DNA of 64,000 bases from positions 371,036,294 through 371,100,293 of the forward strand of contig CM077116.1 in NCBI GenBank assembly GCA_039619475.1, in the 5' to 3' direction. Below, piece after piece: positions 36,520 through 47,500 of this stretch. The translations under genes were made by a program, and so were the position numbers. How positions within the stretch are numbered: the first letter of the stretch is position 1; each line of letters opens with the position of its first letter. This DNA is from Icerya purchasi (taxonomy: Eukaryota > Arthropoda > Insecta > Hemiptera > Monophlebidae). A model generated the notes under the pieces. The model saw only the letters and a program-made list of their open reading frames with translations, ran no database searches and was not told the DNA's origin.

Positions 36520-38137
36520 AAAATTATTCGTAAATTTAAAATATTAGGACGTAGAGAGAGGAAATAAAATTTAGCCGCACGTTGAAAAGCAAACCACCTA
36601 TTTCAAAAACAAATAATATATTTAAATATTATTCTTATGGCAACCGGCTAATACGTATATGTAAATTTAAAAATCATAATATTTATCGGAACATAATTAT
36701 TATTAGTATTTCAATTTATTGATACATTTTCAATATACTCTTATCCGCCGGCATAGTAAATATCAAAAAAAAATGACTTAAGTTCTCATTTAGTCTGCAT
36801 GCTGAATGATGAGTTTGTTTCATCTGAAAAGGAAATATGTCTTTCCACGTTGTCGATACATTCCGTTAGACTCAAGCAGTCGAATTGACGCTGTGAAAAT
36901 TCACAATAGCCTTCGCTTCAGCATTGGCGGAAATATTTCCATTAGGTAAACTTTGAAAGTTATTTGTCAGTTGAAATCGCAATTAAATTTCGGATAATCT
37001 GTGCTGTCACCGCAATCAACGAACACAATGATTTTCAGCAATGTTGGGGGGGGGCAGTAGTCATATTTGGATACAGTTTATTTCCTACACAAAAAAGTAT
37101 TTAAAAAAAATAATGATGTTTCAGCATAATTCGGGAGTTTAGAAAGGATCATTATAAACAATCCTTTTCTTTTTTTTGACCCGATACTAAAGTTTACTTT
37201 CGCTTTTTGTATTTCTAATTTCTGGAAAAGAAATTTTCTCACTTCGCATTATTAATTAATCGAAAAACTCTGCGGTGAAAATCTAATCTACGTTAAAACT
37301 GAAACATTGCGATAGTAAAAAAGGCAAATACAGAAGAACGCTAGCAACAGAATGGATCAGGATCGATGGATGCGGAACGCAGATGAGAATACTTCTCGCG
37401 GTGCAGGTAATTACGTCAACAAAGATAATACACGAAACAGATTTAAAAAAAAAGACATACTCTTGAGGGACAGAAAATAAACATAGCGTTATACATGTAT
37501 GCCGCTAATTGCTTTTAAAAAGACAGAAGACGGTGTTGGACAAGAGAGCCCGAGCAGATATAATGGTCTCTTAATAAGCTGGCAAGTGGTTCCACGCTGC
37601 GCATCAAATAGGAATGCCCCACGAGCGACCTGAAGGCACAAGCTCGACGTTTTTTCCGTAATAACGGAGGGGCACTATTTTTTATTATTCAACTCACGTC
37701 CCTACTACTCGTAGATGAGCAACTGATGAACACCGACGCGGAACAGGAACGCGCCATGTAATGCAGGCTAGCTGGATAAACGTGAAAGGACATATCACTG
37801 AAGAGCACAAATAATGCAAAGTACCACCAAGTCTCTTCGCATTACGAATAAAGAGAACGGCACAATGCTGCAATTTAATATTTACTTTCAAAAAAGATGG
37901 TCTTTCGCGTCAGTTAACTTATTTTTCCCATAATTCACAAACAATTCTCAAGATACAAAAACAATTCTCAAGATACAAAAACACTTCCGGTACTTTTAAT
38001 GCGCTCAAATCCGATATTTTATACATATTTGCCATTATCCGCGAAACAAATAGTAATTAACAATAATATTAATAATAATAATATTAGCAACATTGCGAGA
38101 ATATTGATAATAATAATCAAATCGAATCAAATAGCAC

Positions 38138-38138
<1 letters not shown>
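36520..38138. other. Unassigned AT-rich DNA
   Basis: Holds the 20-bp tandem duplication at 37941 and a short poly(G) near 37045. No gene supported. Confidence 0.55.
37941..37980 (+). repeat. Perfect 20-bp tandem duplication
   Basis: ACAATTCTCAAGATACAAAA occurs twice head to tail. It is a small local duplication, probably replication slippage. Confidence 0.9.

Positions 38139-38194
<56 letters not shown>
38139..38194 (+). repeat. (TTA)n microsatellite
   Basis: About 18 TTA/ATT units immediately upstream of the RNase H LINE. It is read as poly-Tyr in the long open frame and explains why that frame extends upstream of the element. Confidence 0.97.
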
Positions 38195-38195
<1 letters not shown>

Positions 38196-38229
38196 GGTAC
38201 TACTAGACAATGATAGAATGAAATTATTT

Positions 38230-39430
38230 TGGAATAGAGAAACAATTACAGATAAAAACTTGCTATTATATTTATTCTTAAATCGTTTCGCCTTTCTAAA
38301 TTTTTCCTTTTTGTCATTCCTCAACAACATTCCATTATTTTCTTACGTCTATTCCAAATTGTTAAAGCCACCAAATATCATTTTCATGCTATGCTTCCTT
38401 AAATCCTCTCCCTCTCATATCGTCAGTATGGAATTGGATAATATGATAAATTCTCTATTCCGTGATCACTCTTTAATTTTTACTGGCGGATCGAACAGCC
38501 CGAGCGGAGTTGGGACGGCATTCTTGTGCCCTCAGTTCTTTCATTCTCAGTCCTTTAGACTTCCATCCTTTTGTTCTGTCTTTACTGCGGAATCTGTTGC
38601 CACTACTTACATTTCCTCTTCTGCAAGTCCTTCCAAATTCCTTATTGTTTCTGACTCTTTAAGTGTTCTACTAGCGCTATCTCCACCTTCCCTTTCTCCT
38701 TCCACCGATGCTATTATCCTTTCTATTGGTTCTCTTCTCCATGATCTCTTCTCATCGACGTCTACCCAGATTGACTTTCTTTGGATTCCCGGACATTCAG
38801 GCATTGATGGAAATGTAGCCGTCGACCTCCTTGCTAAAGCTGCTGTTTCCAATGGAAATTTTATTAGTAGGGTTCCAGCACACAATATTCTTCTTCCAAC
38901 TAAGTCCTGCCATCTTAGACTTTGGCACTCTGTTTATGTTTCTCTTTTCGCTAATCCTAATTCCTTTTATCTCTTGATTAATCCTGTTCCTCCTTCTCGT
39001 CCTTGGTTCTATGAGTTCCCCAGTTTGCGTCTGTCCACAATTACTAAATTATCTCGCCTCCATTTCTCGCATAGTCTCTTTTTTTCTTTTCTAAATCGGT
39101 TTTTCTTGACATCTCCTAATTATCCATTGGATCCTGAAGGTTCCCAGTATGTTTGTGATGCGAATCACATGCTCTCTGAGTGTTCCAGTTTATTTCGCGA
39201 GCGTGAGTTACTTTATTATCATCTCTTAAAGCTTGGTCTTCCTGCTCCTTTCAACGCCTCTTATGTTCTTTCTCCACCTATTCTCTCAGTTGTTCCTGTC
39301 CTAGGGGTGTTCCTTGATTCCATTGTCGACCAAAACAAAAATATAATTTCTATTCTATTCCATTTTGCTGGGCTAATAATGCTCTCTGGTAGCAAACCCA
39401 AGGGAGGTAAAAAAAAAGAAGAAAAAAAAT
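38230..39430 (+). mobile_element. LINE 3' fragment with RNase H domain and A-rich tail
   Basis: A long open frame (37999-39471) covers a 5'-truncated LINE, but its first third is fortuitous: it runs through a TTA microsatellite that encodes poly-Tyr. The RNase H domain starts at residue 160 of that frame: IFTGGS (canonical Asp replaced by Gly163), FTAES with Glu198, IVSDSLSVLLAL with Asp219, and WIPGHSGIDGN with His266 and Asp276. A C-terminal C-X4-H-X4-C-like cluster (YVCDANHMLSECSS) follows, typical of LINE ORF2 ends. The frame is intact over about 320 codons, so the copy is younger than the 17-kb one, but the missing first Asp predicts no RNase H activity. The A-rich tail is at about 39408-39429. 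Confidence 0.85.
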
Positions 39431-40621
39431 TATTAAATGCACCACCGGGGGGGTTAACGTGTTACTTGTAGATAAATCCGTAGCCAGTTTGTTAATATTT
39501 ATAAGTATAAAATAAATAAATTCCCCTTATTAACAAACAAAAATAAGTATTAATTTCCTATTAATAAATTAAGATATCTTAAAATTTAAAGAAAAGTACA
39601 CGGTGGTGTACTCTGCGCTGTTAGCTAATTATATAGCCCGAAAACGTTTCCTTAATTTGAGGTATTTATTTTATTTATTAATAGGAAATGAATAGTTATT
39701 TTTGTTTATTATTGCGGAATTTATTTATTCTATACTTATTTAACGGGTTACTGTATGTGAAATTATTGCATTCCGCATTTAGGAACGCGTCTGCACATGT
39801 TTTTATTATTCTTAAAAAAAAAAATAATCGTACACAGTTTTTACCTTCATTTTCTCCCCGTAATACGGAAGAAACGTAAAACCAACTATGCTAAAAGAAC
39901 GTAGACGAGGAACCAGCTTCAGCGTTTTAAAAGCGAATCTGGTTCAACTGAAAATCAATCCCCTCAAAGGAATTTAATCGCAGTTTTTAGACTATTTCAC
40001 TTACGGGCAGAAATTATTAGTCATTCGTTTAACGCGTTTGTATAGGAGAAAAAAGGAGTTCTCCTATAAAAAACTTTACCGCTACCTTTGCAGCTGAAGT
40101 TTTACTCCATTTCCTTCCGTCCTATAACCTGAAATTAACAAATGAGGGTTAACCAAGGCGATTTGAAAACCAATCGAAATTACGACTACCACATATATAA
40201 ACATCCTAGGAACTAGTAAAAATATAATGAAAAATAACCTGTAGTTAGTAACAGTGGTGAGACAGGACACTAAAACGCACGAATTTTCAACTCGCGTCTT
40301 TTTAAAAAATCCAACTAAAACCTCTAATCTTCGCCCAACACGAGCAAAATTACAAAAAATAGAACGAAACAATAAAAAAGTTGCGAGTCGATTTTTTAAT
40401 TAATTAGTTTTTTCATAACCTACACCGAAATTAATGTGTATATTTATACCGCTGAAATCATTTACTGAAAAAGTTTCCGAATAACTAATTACCGAGTCGA
40501 AATCATCCGACCGCAATTAAAAATCCCCAGAGAATACTATCGGTGAAATTTGCTGGTTTCGTTTCGTAAATTTTTCGCAACAAGTAACGTTACATATGTG
40601 TACATCGCATAGTCTTTTTAG

Positions 40622-40673
40622 CTAAAGATAGACGATGTTGGACATTACCCATCAACTAATGAACCTCTCCGGG
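40622..40673 (+). CDS. Possible 52-nt internal micro-exon
   Basis: A splice acceptor TCTTTTTAG ends at 40621 and a strong donor CCGGG|GTAAGTG begins at 40674. Of the three frames, only the first is open across the exon and reads LKIDDVGHYPSTNEPLRG. Both donor choices for the plus-strand signal-peptide ORF at 30149 leave phase 0, which would join to this open frame, but nothing else links the two. The pyrimidine tract is short and a 52-nt open frame is weak evidence. No homology is recognised. Confidence 0.15.
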
Positions 40674-41479
40674 GTAAGTGATGGATTTAGCTGGAAAAAA
40701 ACTTAAGGGTTCACAAGACGAAGACGAAAAGAAAAAACATTTAATTTTTGTAAATCCTATAATACACAGTGTATAACCTAATAAATAAAATATATAATAA
40801 AAAATAATCCCATCATATCAGCTAATAGAAACGTAAATTTTAGCGAACAATTTTTATTCGCTATATTCGCGTTCTTCGGCCGACGGATAATCCTTAAAAC
40901 GTTCTTTCCGGGGTAGCAAAAGTATTTATTACTTATTTTCTTTGTTTATTATCATACTATTAATTTAAATACAAAAAATAATCACCACAGACTGTGTCTT
41001 GCAAGGGAAAAAAAGCAGATACTACTACTCATGACAATTACAAAAGGACAAGTATTACTTGATAACCGAATTTCGTGTAATCAAATTAAAATCTAATTCT
41101 TTATATGTGACATGAACCGCTTCGTCAGATATTACAATTCTTAGGGAACGGAAAAATTCAACTGGCTATTTTGGTAATAACCCCCCCCCCCCGTGATAAT
41201 CGAAAAAAAAGAAATTCAGAAACGATAAATTTCTATTATAACTTCCGTAATACAACTTTATAACGCAAAAACGGGTATAACTTGATTTCTAAATAACAGA
41301 ATAACCCGTAAAGAAACACAAAAATGACGCACAATCATTAAATACATAATATATATGTATGTATCAAAAAAAAAAACTACCCGTGCAAGTCATAAAAATC
41401 TAAAATTAAGCATCTCCTTCGATCATAAATATAGATTCGACTGATTCTTGCGGTGTCCTCAATTTTTCCGCTTAAGATT

Positions 41480-41520
41480 CTTTTTTAACGTTTTGCTGCG
41501 TCTTCAGCTCATCACCGCTG
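41480..41520 (-). repeat. GCTGAAGA...AAAACGTTA motif, copy 2
   Basis: The minus strand reads GATGAGCTGAAGACGCAGC, then AAAACGTTAAAAAAGAATC. It shares AGCTGAAGAYG and AAAACGTTA with 20810-20845, spaced a few bases differently. Relationship is plausible but unproven. Confidence 0.25.
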
Positions 41521-42512
41521 AACCAACCCTTCACTTTATTCATTTACGCTTTCCGATCTAACTTCTTTTTCGATTTTGTGTATTCCTTTATATCACGCTA
41601 CGTCCGCTGTCATATGTTTCAGTAATTATTTATTCGTCTCCCCGACGTGTGGGAGAATTACGAAGGGATTGTGATTTTTATTTTTTATTTTTTTTCAAGT
41701 CACGCTACGTTTATATCTAACGTTAAGACTGCACCCCGGCTATTTCACTTTGTGCACAAAAAACACAAAACTAAAATTTTGATAAAAGTATTCTCCCGTG
41801 GTTTTAAATGGGAACCATTAAAAGTATTCAACTATGAAAGAATGTTTTCTACACATATAACCGATATGTGATTTCATTTAAGTTTTTTATTCCAGGAATG
41901 TCTTTTAAATCGAATATTCAAAACACTGAATTGAAATTACCTAAAAACAGCTGGGTAGTGTAAGACGAGGGAAATGTTCCAAATTTGACGCTCATTAAAA
42001 CGAGACATTAATACCAAACTTCTCTGGATTTTTTTAGTTTTTAACATATCTTCAACAAGCGAGAAAACAAAAAAATATTACGCAAATCGCACTAAAATAC
42101 CTACAACTTAACTCAGACTGAACGTAGACCGATTGTATGATGGCGTCAAAAGTCATACGCTGAATAATAATATTTTACTGAAAAGGTTCTTTAAATTTCC
42201 ATGGAAAGATTAAATTGAACGAGAGTACGCCCTACACGATCGCCAAAAAAAAAAAAAAACATCTAAATGAGCTCAGTTCAGACTAATTAAGATAAAGATG
42301 CGATTGTGCGTGACAAGAAGCTTCTTATCGAAACTCTAGCATAAGTAATCGAAATCAGTTCATTTGGAAATCCTGATCAAGCGTCTACAAACCTCTTTAG
42401 TCCAGAGTAAATGAAAAGTATATTGTACATATATGTTTTCATATACGCGTAGACCCAGTGTATTATTATATTTAAAGGTTAAAACATATGTAAACTGCAA
42501 TCTACATTTAAT

Positions 42513-42530
42513 GGGGGGGGGGGGGGGGGG
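42513..42530 (+). repeat. Poly(G) tract, 18 nt
   Basis: An uninterrupted G run between AT-rich flanks, just left of the 42.6-43.7 kb GC-rich island. Confidence 0.95.
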
Positions 42531-42599
42531 ATATTTTTAAAGCAAAGGCGAAAAAAACAAAAAAATCAAATACACAGTCCTTACTATTGCTTGACATCA

Positions 42600-43700
42600 T
42601 ATATATAACCGGAGCGTAGATCTCGAGTGACTAATATTCATCGGAAAAACCTAACGATATAGGTTAGAAGATATTCTCGATAGAGCGAGGACGGATGTGC
42701 TGCATCACTATTAGACACGCGCTATCCGATTGATTTATTTCAAGTCAATATCAAAAGATCGGAGACATAATAAAGGCTGACGGAGGGCAGCGCAGTAAGT
42801 ACGCGCAGGTAGAGTAAAAAGCGTCCGCACAAATTTCGGGTACTGGAACGCTTTGTCTTCTCTAAATATCGATCTGCACAGGTATTAGGAGCAGCCAAAC
42901 AATCGGAAAACAGCGTATAAAAGAAGCGTAACAAAGTTTCGGGAGAGAATGTCCGATAAAGAAACAGAGGATAGATAGCCCGGACGGAAGGAAGGTGGCG
43001 CGCTCGAAGAACACCCACACGTTAATAACAGATCAGTACAGCTGATCGATGATCGGAGCTGTGCAAGAGAAACGCCTATACCTATCACGTCTGAAGCTTG
43101 GCGCTAGCAGAACCTGTTATTATCGCATCGACGAAATCGTAACTCGGGCCGACCGACAATAGCATCCGGCCGGCCGCTGCTGCAAACTTCTCTCTTACCT
43201 GTCGAAAAGGAATTATTCAGCGCTGTGGGTAGCACAAGGGCGCTGCAGAGCACGCAGACGCATCAGAAGATTCTCCGATAAATTCCGATCTCCTGAATCA
43301 TCGGACCATTTTTACGGCCATCCGACGAAAAAGCCGCGCCAACACAAAACCTCAATAACGAAACCGATTCATTAACACTGCCCCGCCATATTCCGAGCCT
43401 TGCCCATCGCTAATTCCAGTCTCCGCCAGATAAAAGCAATTAAACGCTTCTCTACATATTTACGTATAAATTACGCCGACCAGCGGACAGCATCAGAACC
43501 TCGCCGCTCTCGCTCAACAGAACCCAGAACAACTAGCACCGCCAGGTAACACGACAAGGCTGAAATTCAGACGGACCGGTGGCAAGCTTGGCGTTTTCCA
43601 AATCAACATTCCAGCGGTCCTCGTGTTATTTTGGAAATTCCGTACAAATGTGAAGCCCGCTAATCCGCAATGCATAACCGGAAAACAATAAACAGCATCA
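42600..43700. other. GC-rich island with a splice donor
   Basis: Among the most GC-rich kilobases of the window. It contains CGGCCGGCCGC near 43168 and the consensus minus-strand donor at 43199. Minus-strand frames here are Ser/Leu-rich without a domain. Candidate promoter-proximal or 5'-exon region, by inference. Confidence 0.4.
43190..43204 (-). other. Consensus 5' splice site in a GC-rich block
   Basis: The minus strand reads CGACAG|GTAAGAGA with the exon ending at 43199, close to the ideal metazoan donor. Upstream on the minus strand (about 43660-43200) lies some of the most GC-rich sequence in the window, with only short ORFs, so it would be a non-coding 5' exon rather than a coding one. 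It is on the same strand as the 59.7-kb promoter and could belong to an alternative promoter of the same gene, but that is speculative. Confidence 0.25.
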
Positions 43701-44269
43701 CCCGGAAATAGTCTCAGCGCTTGATAGGCATACTTTTTTTGCGTTAGATACGATTCTGTGATTTATATTTAGAAGGAAGCTTATTCGAATCGAATTTTGT
43801 ATTTAATAACGGAAAATGTTATTTAGAATAAGAATACGATAGTTTAAACAACAACCGCAATTATGTATCATTAAGAGTCAGAAAGAATTCAAAGAAGGAA
43901 TTTAATTTTACTGATTTCCGAAAGGAAGGAGGTTATAGGTTTGTCATGTTTTTTTGTTTTTTTTTTATGTTTGTTTGCGCATAACTCATATTTATATCTT
44001 TGTCCGCAATTCACGTTGGCGGTTTTCGTTTTTGAAAACATAATGATACACTTCTTATTACTGTGCAGGTTGATGAATAACAAGCCCCACCATAAGGAAA
44101 ACCAAGTAAAGACTAAATTGCTAATTTAATAATATCGTGGAAACACAAAAAAAGCATTATTTATATGTGTCTTGTGTTTCGGTAGTTTAATAAAATTTAT
44201 CTATTTTTTTATTATTATATAAAATTGGGAGATTTTTCGTTATAAAATTTAATGGGGGCCAATCTAAGA

Positions 44270-44388
44270 ATTACGTTGTAAATTTTGATCATTTTATACA
44301 AAGTATAGAAGAGAAAGAGACAGAAATGTAAACAAAAGGGGTCAAAGAGCACGACCCCTCGCGAGGACAAAACGGCCGAGTTATATAG
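44270..44388 (+). repeat. Dispersed hairpin-bearing repeat block, copy 2
   Basis: This copy is nearly identical to 27601-27720 over its first half. The second half has diverged, yet still forms a hairpin using different bases (AGGGGTC...GACCCCT), followed by GCGAGGACAAAACGGCCGAG and TTATATA. A SINE begins at its right end. Confidence 0.7.
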
Positions 44389-44533
44389 GCAGCGTGGTTA
44401 AGGTGGCATCCAAGTCAGAGGTCACGAGTTCGAGACTTGTCTCGTCCCGGAACCAAACAGCTTCCAAGTTTACCTAACCTGAAATAATTGGGTACCAGAG
44501 AAATCTGGGAATATAAAAGCGGATCCCAAGTAG
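44388..44533 (+). mobile_element. tRNA-derived SINE, family 1 copy 2
   Basis: Plus strand: box A AGGCAGCGTGGTTAAGG (44387-44403) and box B AGTTCGAGACT (44427-44437). The body matches the 36.4-kb copy: TTCGAGACTTGTCTCGTCCC, then GAGAAATCTGGGAA, and GCGGATCCCAAGTAG ending at 44533. It directly follows a second repeat block (44270-44388) that also occurs, without the SINE, at 27.6 kb. Confidence 0.75.
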
Positions 44534-47500
44534 CTTAAAGTTGTAAATTGTCATAGATAGAAGTTTAATTGTAATTTATGTTCCAATGCTGATAAGTCAA
44601 ACCGTTTCCGAACTATTGTATAATTGAATATTTTTGTCGTTTGTGAACCATCTTATTGGGTTATACTGAACCTTGTTATTAAGGCGAAATGTTATTAAAA
44701 TGCTTTTCACTTTATTACTTATATATTCTCTTTGTCCATTTAGTGCGTCTCACTAATATTACTAAATATCAAATTTACGCTAACATTACTAGTGTTTTTG
44801 GTTATTATGTAGGTACAAAAAAAATGTTTTTCAACCGCTCATCCACAAAAATTTGTTCGAAAATTTTCAATTTAATTTTTAATTCGACGAAAATCAATTT
44901 TTTTTTTAGCCTGGTAAAAATTAGCGCATTTTATTGTAGAGGTTAGAAATTACAAACGAAAAACGAAAAGGGCGGTCAGAAGAAGCTACTAATAGCGCTG
45001 TAAAGCAAGATTAGCAAAAGAAAAACATAATAAATTTTACAAGAAACGTTGCAAAAATAAAACATGCCCGTGAAGACAATAGTACCATTCGAAAAATACA
45101 TAAAAAAAACCCTTTTCCATATCGTTCAATATTTTCATCCGAGAAAATGAAGCAGAATTTAAAAGATATCGAAAGCAGGCTGTTCGAACAATTTAAGGCA
45201 TTTGTACGACTTGAGGAAACGAAAACCACTAAAACCAGCATAATCTTTTAATGAAGAGAAACCGAAGGCTGGAAAAGACTGGATTTTCAAAACACCACCG
45301 ATACCTGATTAGAAAGCCAGAGAATACGATGCGCCACAGTAGCCGGTTTAAATTACAACCGTCGTTGGTGATTATCAAAAATTATTAGGCGAAATGTATG
45401 ACAAATATAAATTACTAGCCGACTCTGCGTGTATACGAAAAATTGGAATACCAGCAAAAACGTTAAATAATAACTAAACCCGAGTGAAAACCGTGAGTGT
45501 AGCTTGCTGAACAAGGAACGACGATTGCTAATTTGTTTCAGCGCAATACTTGTCGTTCCTCTTGTGTGCTGGTATTTCCTCGGAAGCGCACGACGAATTG
45601 ATAAGATTTTGGCAGCTGTTGAGAGGAGATATGTAGTGAATCTGGATAAATGACCGCTAAATTATTTCGGTAACGGGTTAGAAAATTTATAAATTTCGGC
45701 GAAGTGGCCGGAACTTCATTTTCATTAAACGAGCATTGGCACCCGCAGAAAAAGTCTACAGCTCACTGATGAAGCGCGATCTCTTCTAATGGTTGTTTTC
45801 CCCGCTCGCCGTGCACACGCGTTTTTACGAAACCTTGAATATTACGACCGGGCAGCAATAATATCATCATTGCTTCGCACAAACGCAGGACACGCGGTAA
45901 CACCTTTCATATAGCAAAATTATTTTGCAAGGATTATGTCGAAGGGTGCAGCAGCCACGTTGTTAACTGCTATTAAAGTTTTTGAGAAATGCAATATCTG
46001 GCTTATTAATAACAGCGTGCTTTTATTGATTTTACCGTTGCTACGACGGACAGTTAAGCCTCTTCGCCCAAGAATATCAAAAAATTATGCACAATGCCCA
46101 AATGTAATAATAACTCATCTCTTTACCGTACGAAAACGAATGAAACGGTATCAAACAAAAGAAGTAGGACGAAAGAGAAGTGGCAACGGAGTAATAAATT
46201 AAAAGACGCGGGAAAAAATAACAAAACAAGAAAGCACGCCGCTTTGGGAGCTAATAAAATAGATGATACCTAACCGTATTTGTCTTGTACGAAAATTGTA
46301 TTTCGATTGCGCAGAAGGTGCGATAAATCGCGTCATCTGTGTGCCAAGCACGATGTGCTCTTGACACCAAAGATGGCGACCAACATGCAACGCACACGTT
46401 GTTCTCAATGTCAGAAAAATTAGTAATTAAAAAAGTCGATCACAAAAAAATTAATAAATAATTTTTAATTATATTTTCGAAGTATAAATGTGAAAACATG
46501 TTTTACGCCTACGATTTATTAAGGCATCTTAGGTTACTCGTCGCACTAGCATCATGCGAAGGAATTCGACTTTTTTCATATTTTCGATCGATCAAAAAAA
46601 ACGCAACCGAACGGTTTGAAAAAGTAATTTTTTATTTAACGTTAGACATTAAGTACCGCCCGTGTATCTTTTACCACTTCCCACTATTACCCCCAATTCT
46701 ATATTATAAAAGCCGCGGCCAAAATAGATGCAAAATACATAGAAATTTTAATCAAATATCCTTGCGTTCTATACAAGTAGCTACATTAAAGTGCAAAATA
46801 AAATTTCACTAAAGCACACTTCTTACGTGATGAAGATAGAGTAATATCGAGAAATATCTGGAACCGCGTAACACACACACAGACCGTTCTAGGATTTGCA
46901 TCTGAAACTGTTACAACTCTCCATTGTGAAAATTTAAAAATACACAATAATCAAACAATTACGTAATATACTCAATAACTGTAATCCGAATGTGGTTAAT
47001 TTTTTCCGTTAAACCGATACTTTTAAAAAAATGAAAACAATAGTACAGCATATTATCTAGTATTACTTGTACGAGTAGAAATTAACTACGAAAAAAAGAC
47101 AGATCGCGAACGTTTCTATATAACACCACCTGCTTCATGAAAACTCTTACTTCTTTATCGATTAGGGAGTATGGCTTTCAAAAAATTTCAAAATATTTCA
47201 AAAAACATTTATACAACTGCGGACCGGACTTGACAATGTCTTCCGAAAGAGACTTCAACAGATGTACTACTACTCTCTTATGCTCACCGATTACAGTTCG
47301 TGGAGCAGAAGGCGCCGGAACATTTGCAGTTTTGTTAAAGTTGTGAAAACGAAAAGAATGCCCTTCAGTAACCCCGTGTTAGACGGTAGCGGACCATTCA
47401 TTTTTGAAACATTCCATAAAATTCTATAAAAGTGTGTGTAGTCAGGGAGTTTTTTCACCGGAAAAATATGCCGTGTTTCCAGGTACACGTGAGGAAGAGC

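Larger units (their letters stand above)
39472..42600. other. Unassigned AT-rich DNA
   Basis: Holds the candidate micro-exon at 40622, poly(C) at 41181-41192, the motif at 41.5 kb and poly(G) at 42513. Otherwise nothing recognised. Confidence 0.5.

Noticed and set aside
37999..39471. 490-codon open frame as a host gene
   Set aside because: The N-terminal third is AT-rich DNA and a TTA microsatellite read as poly-Tyr; the rest is a LINE RNase H and C-terminal fragment with a lost catalytic Asp.
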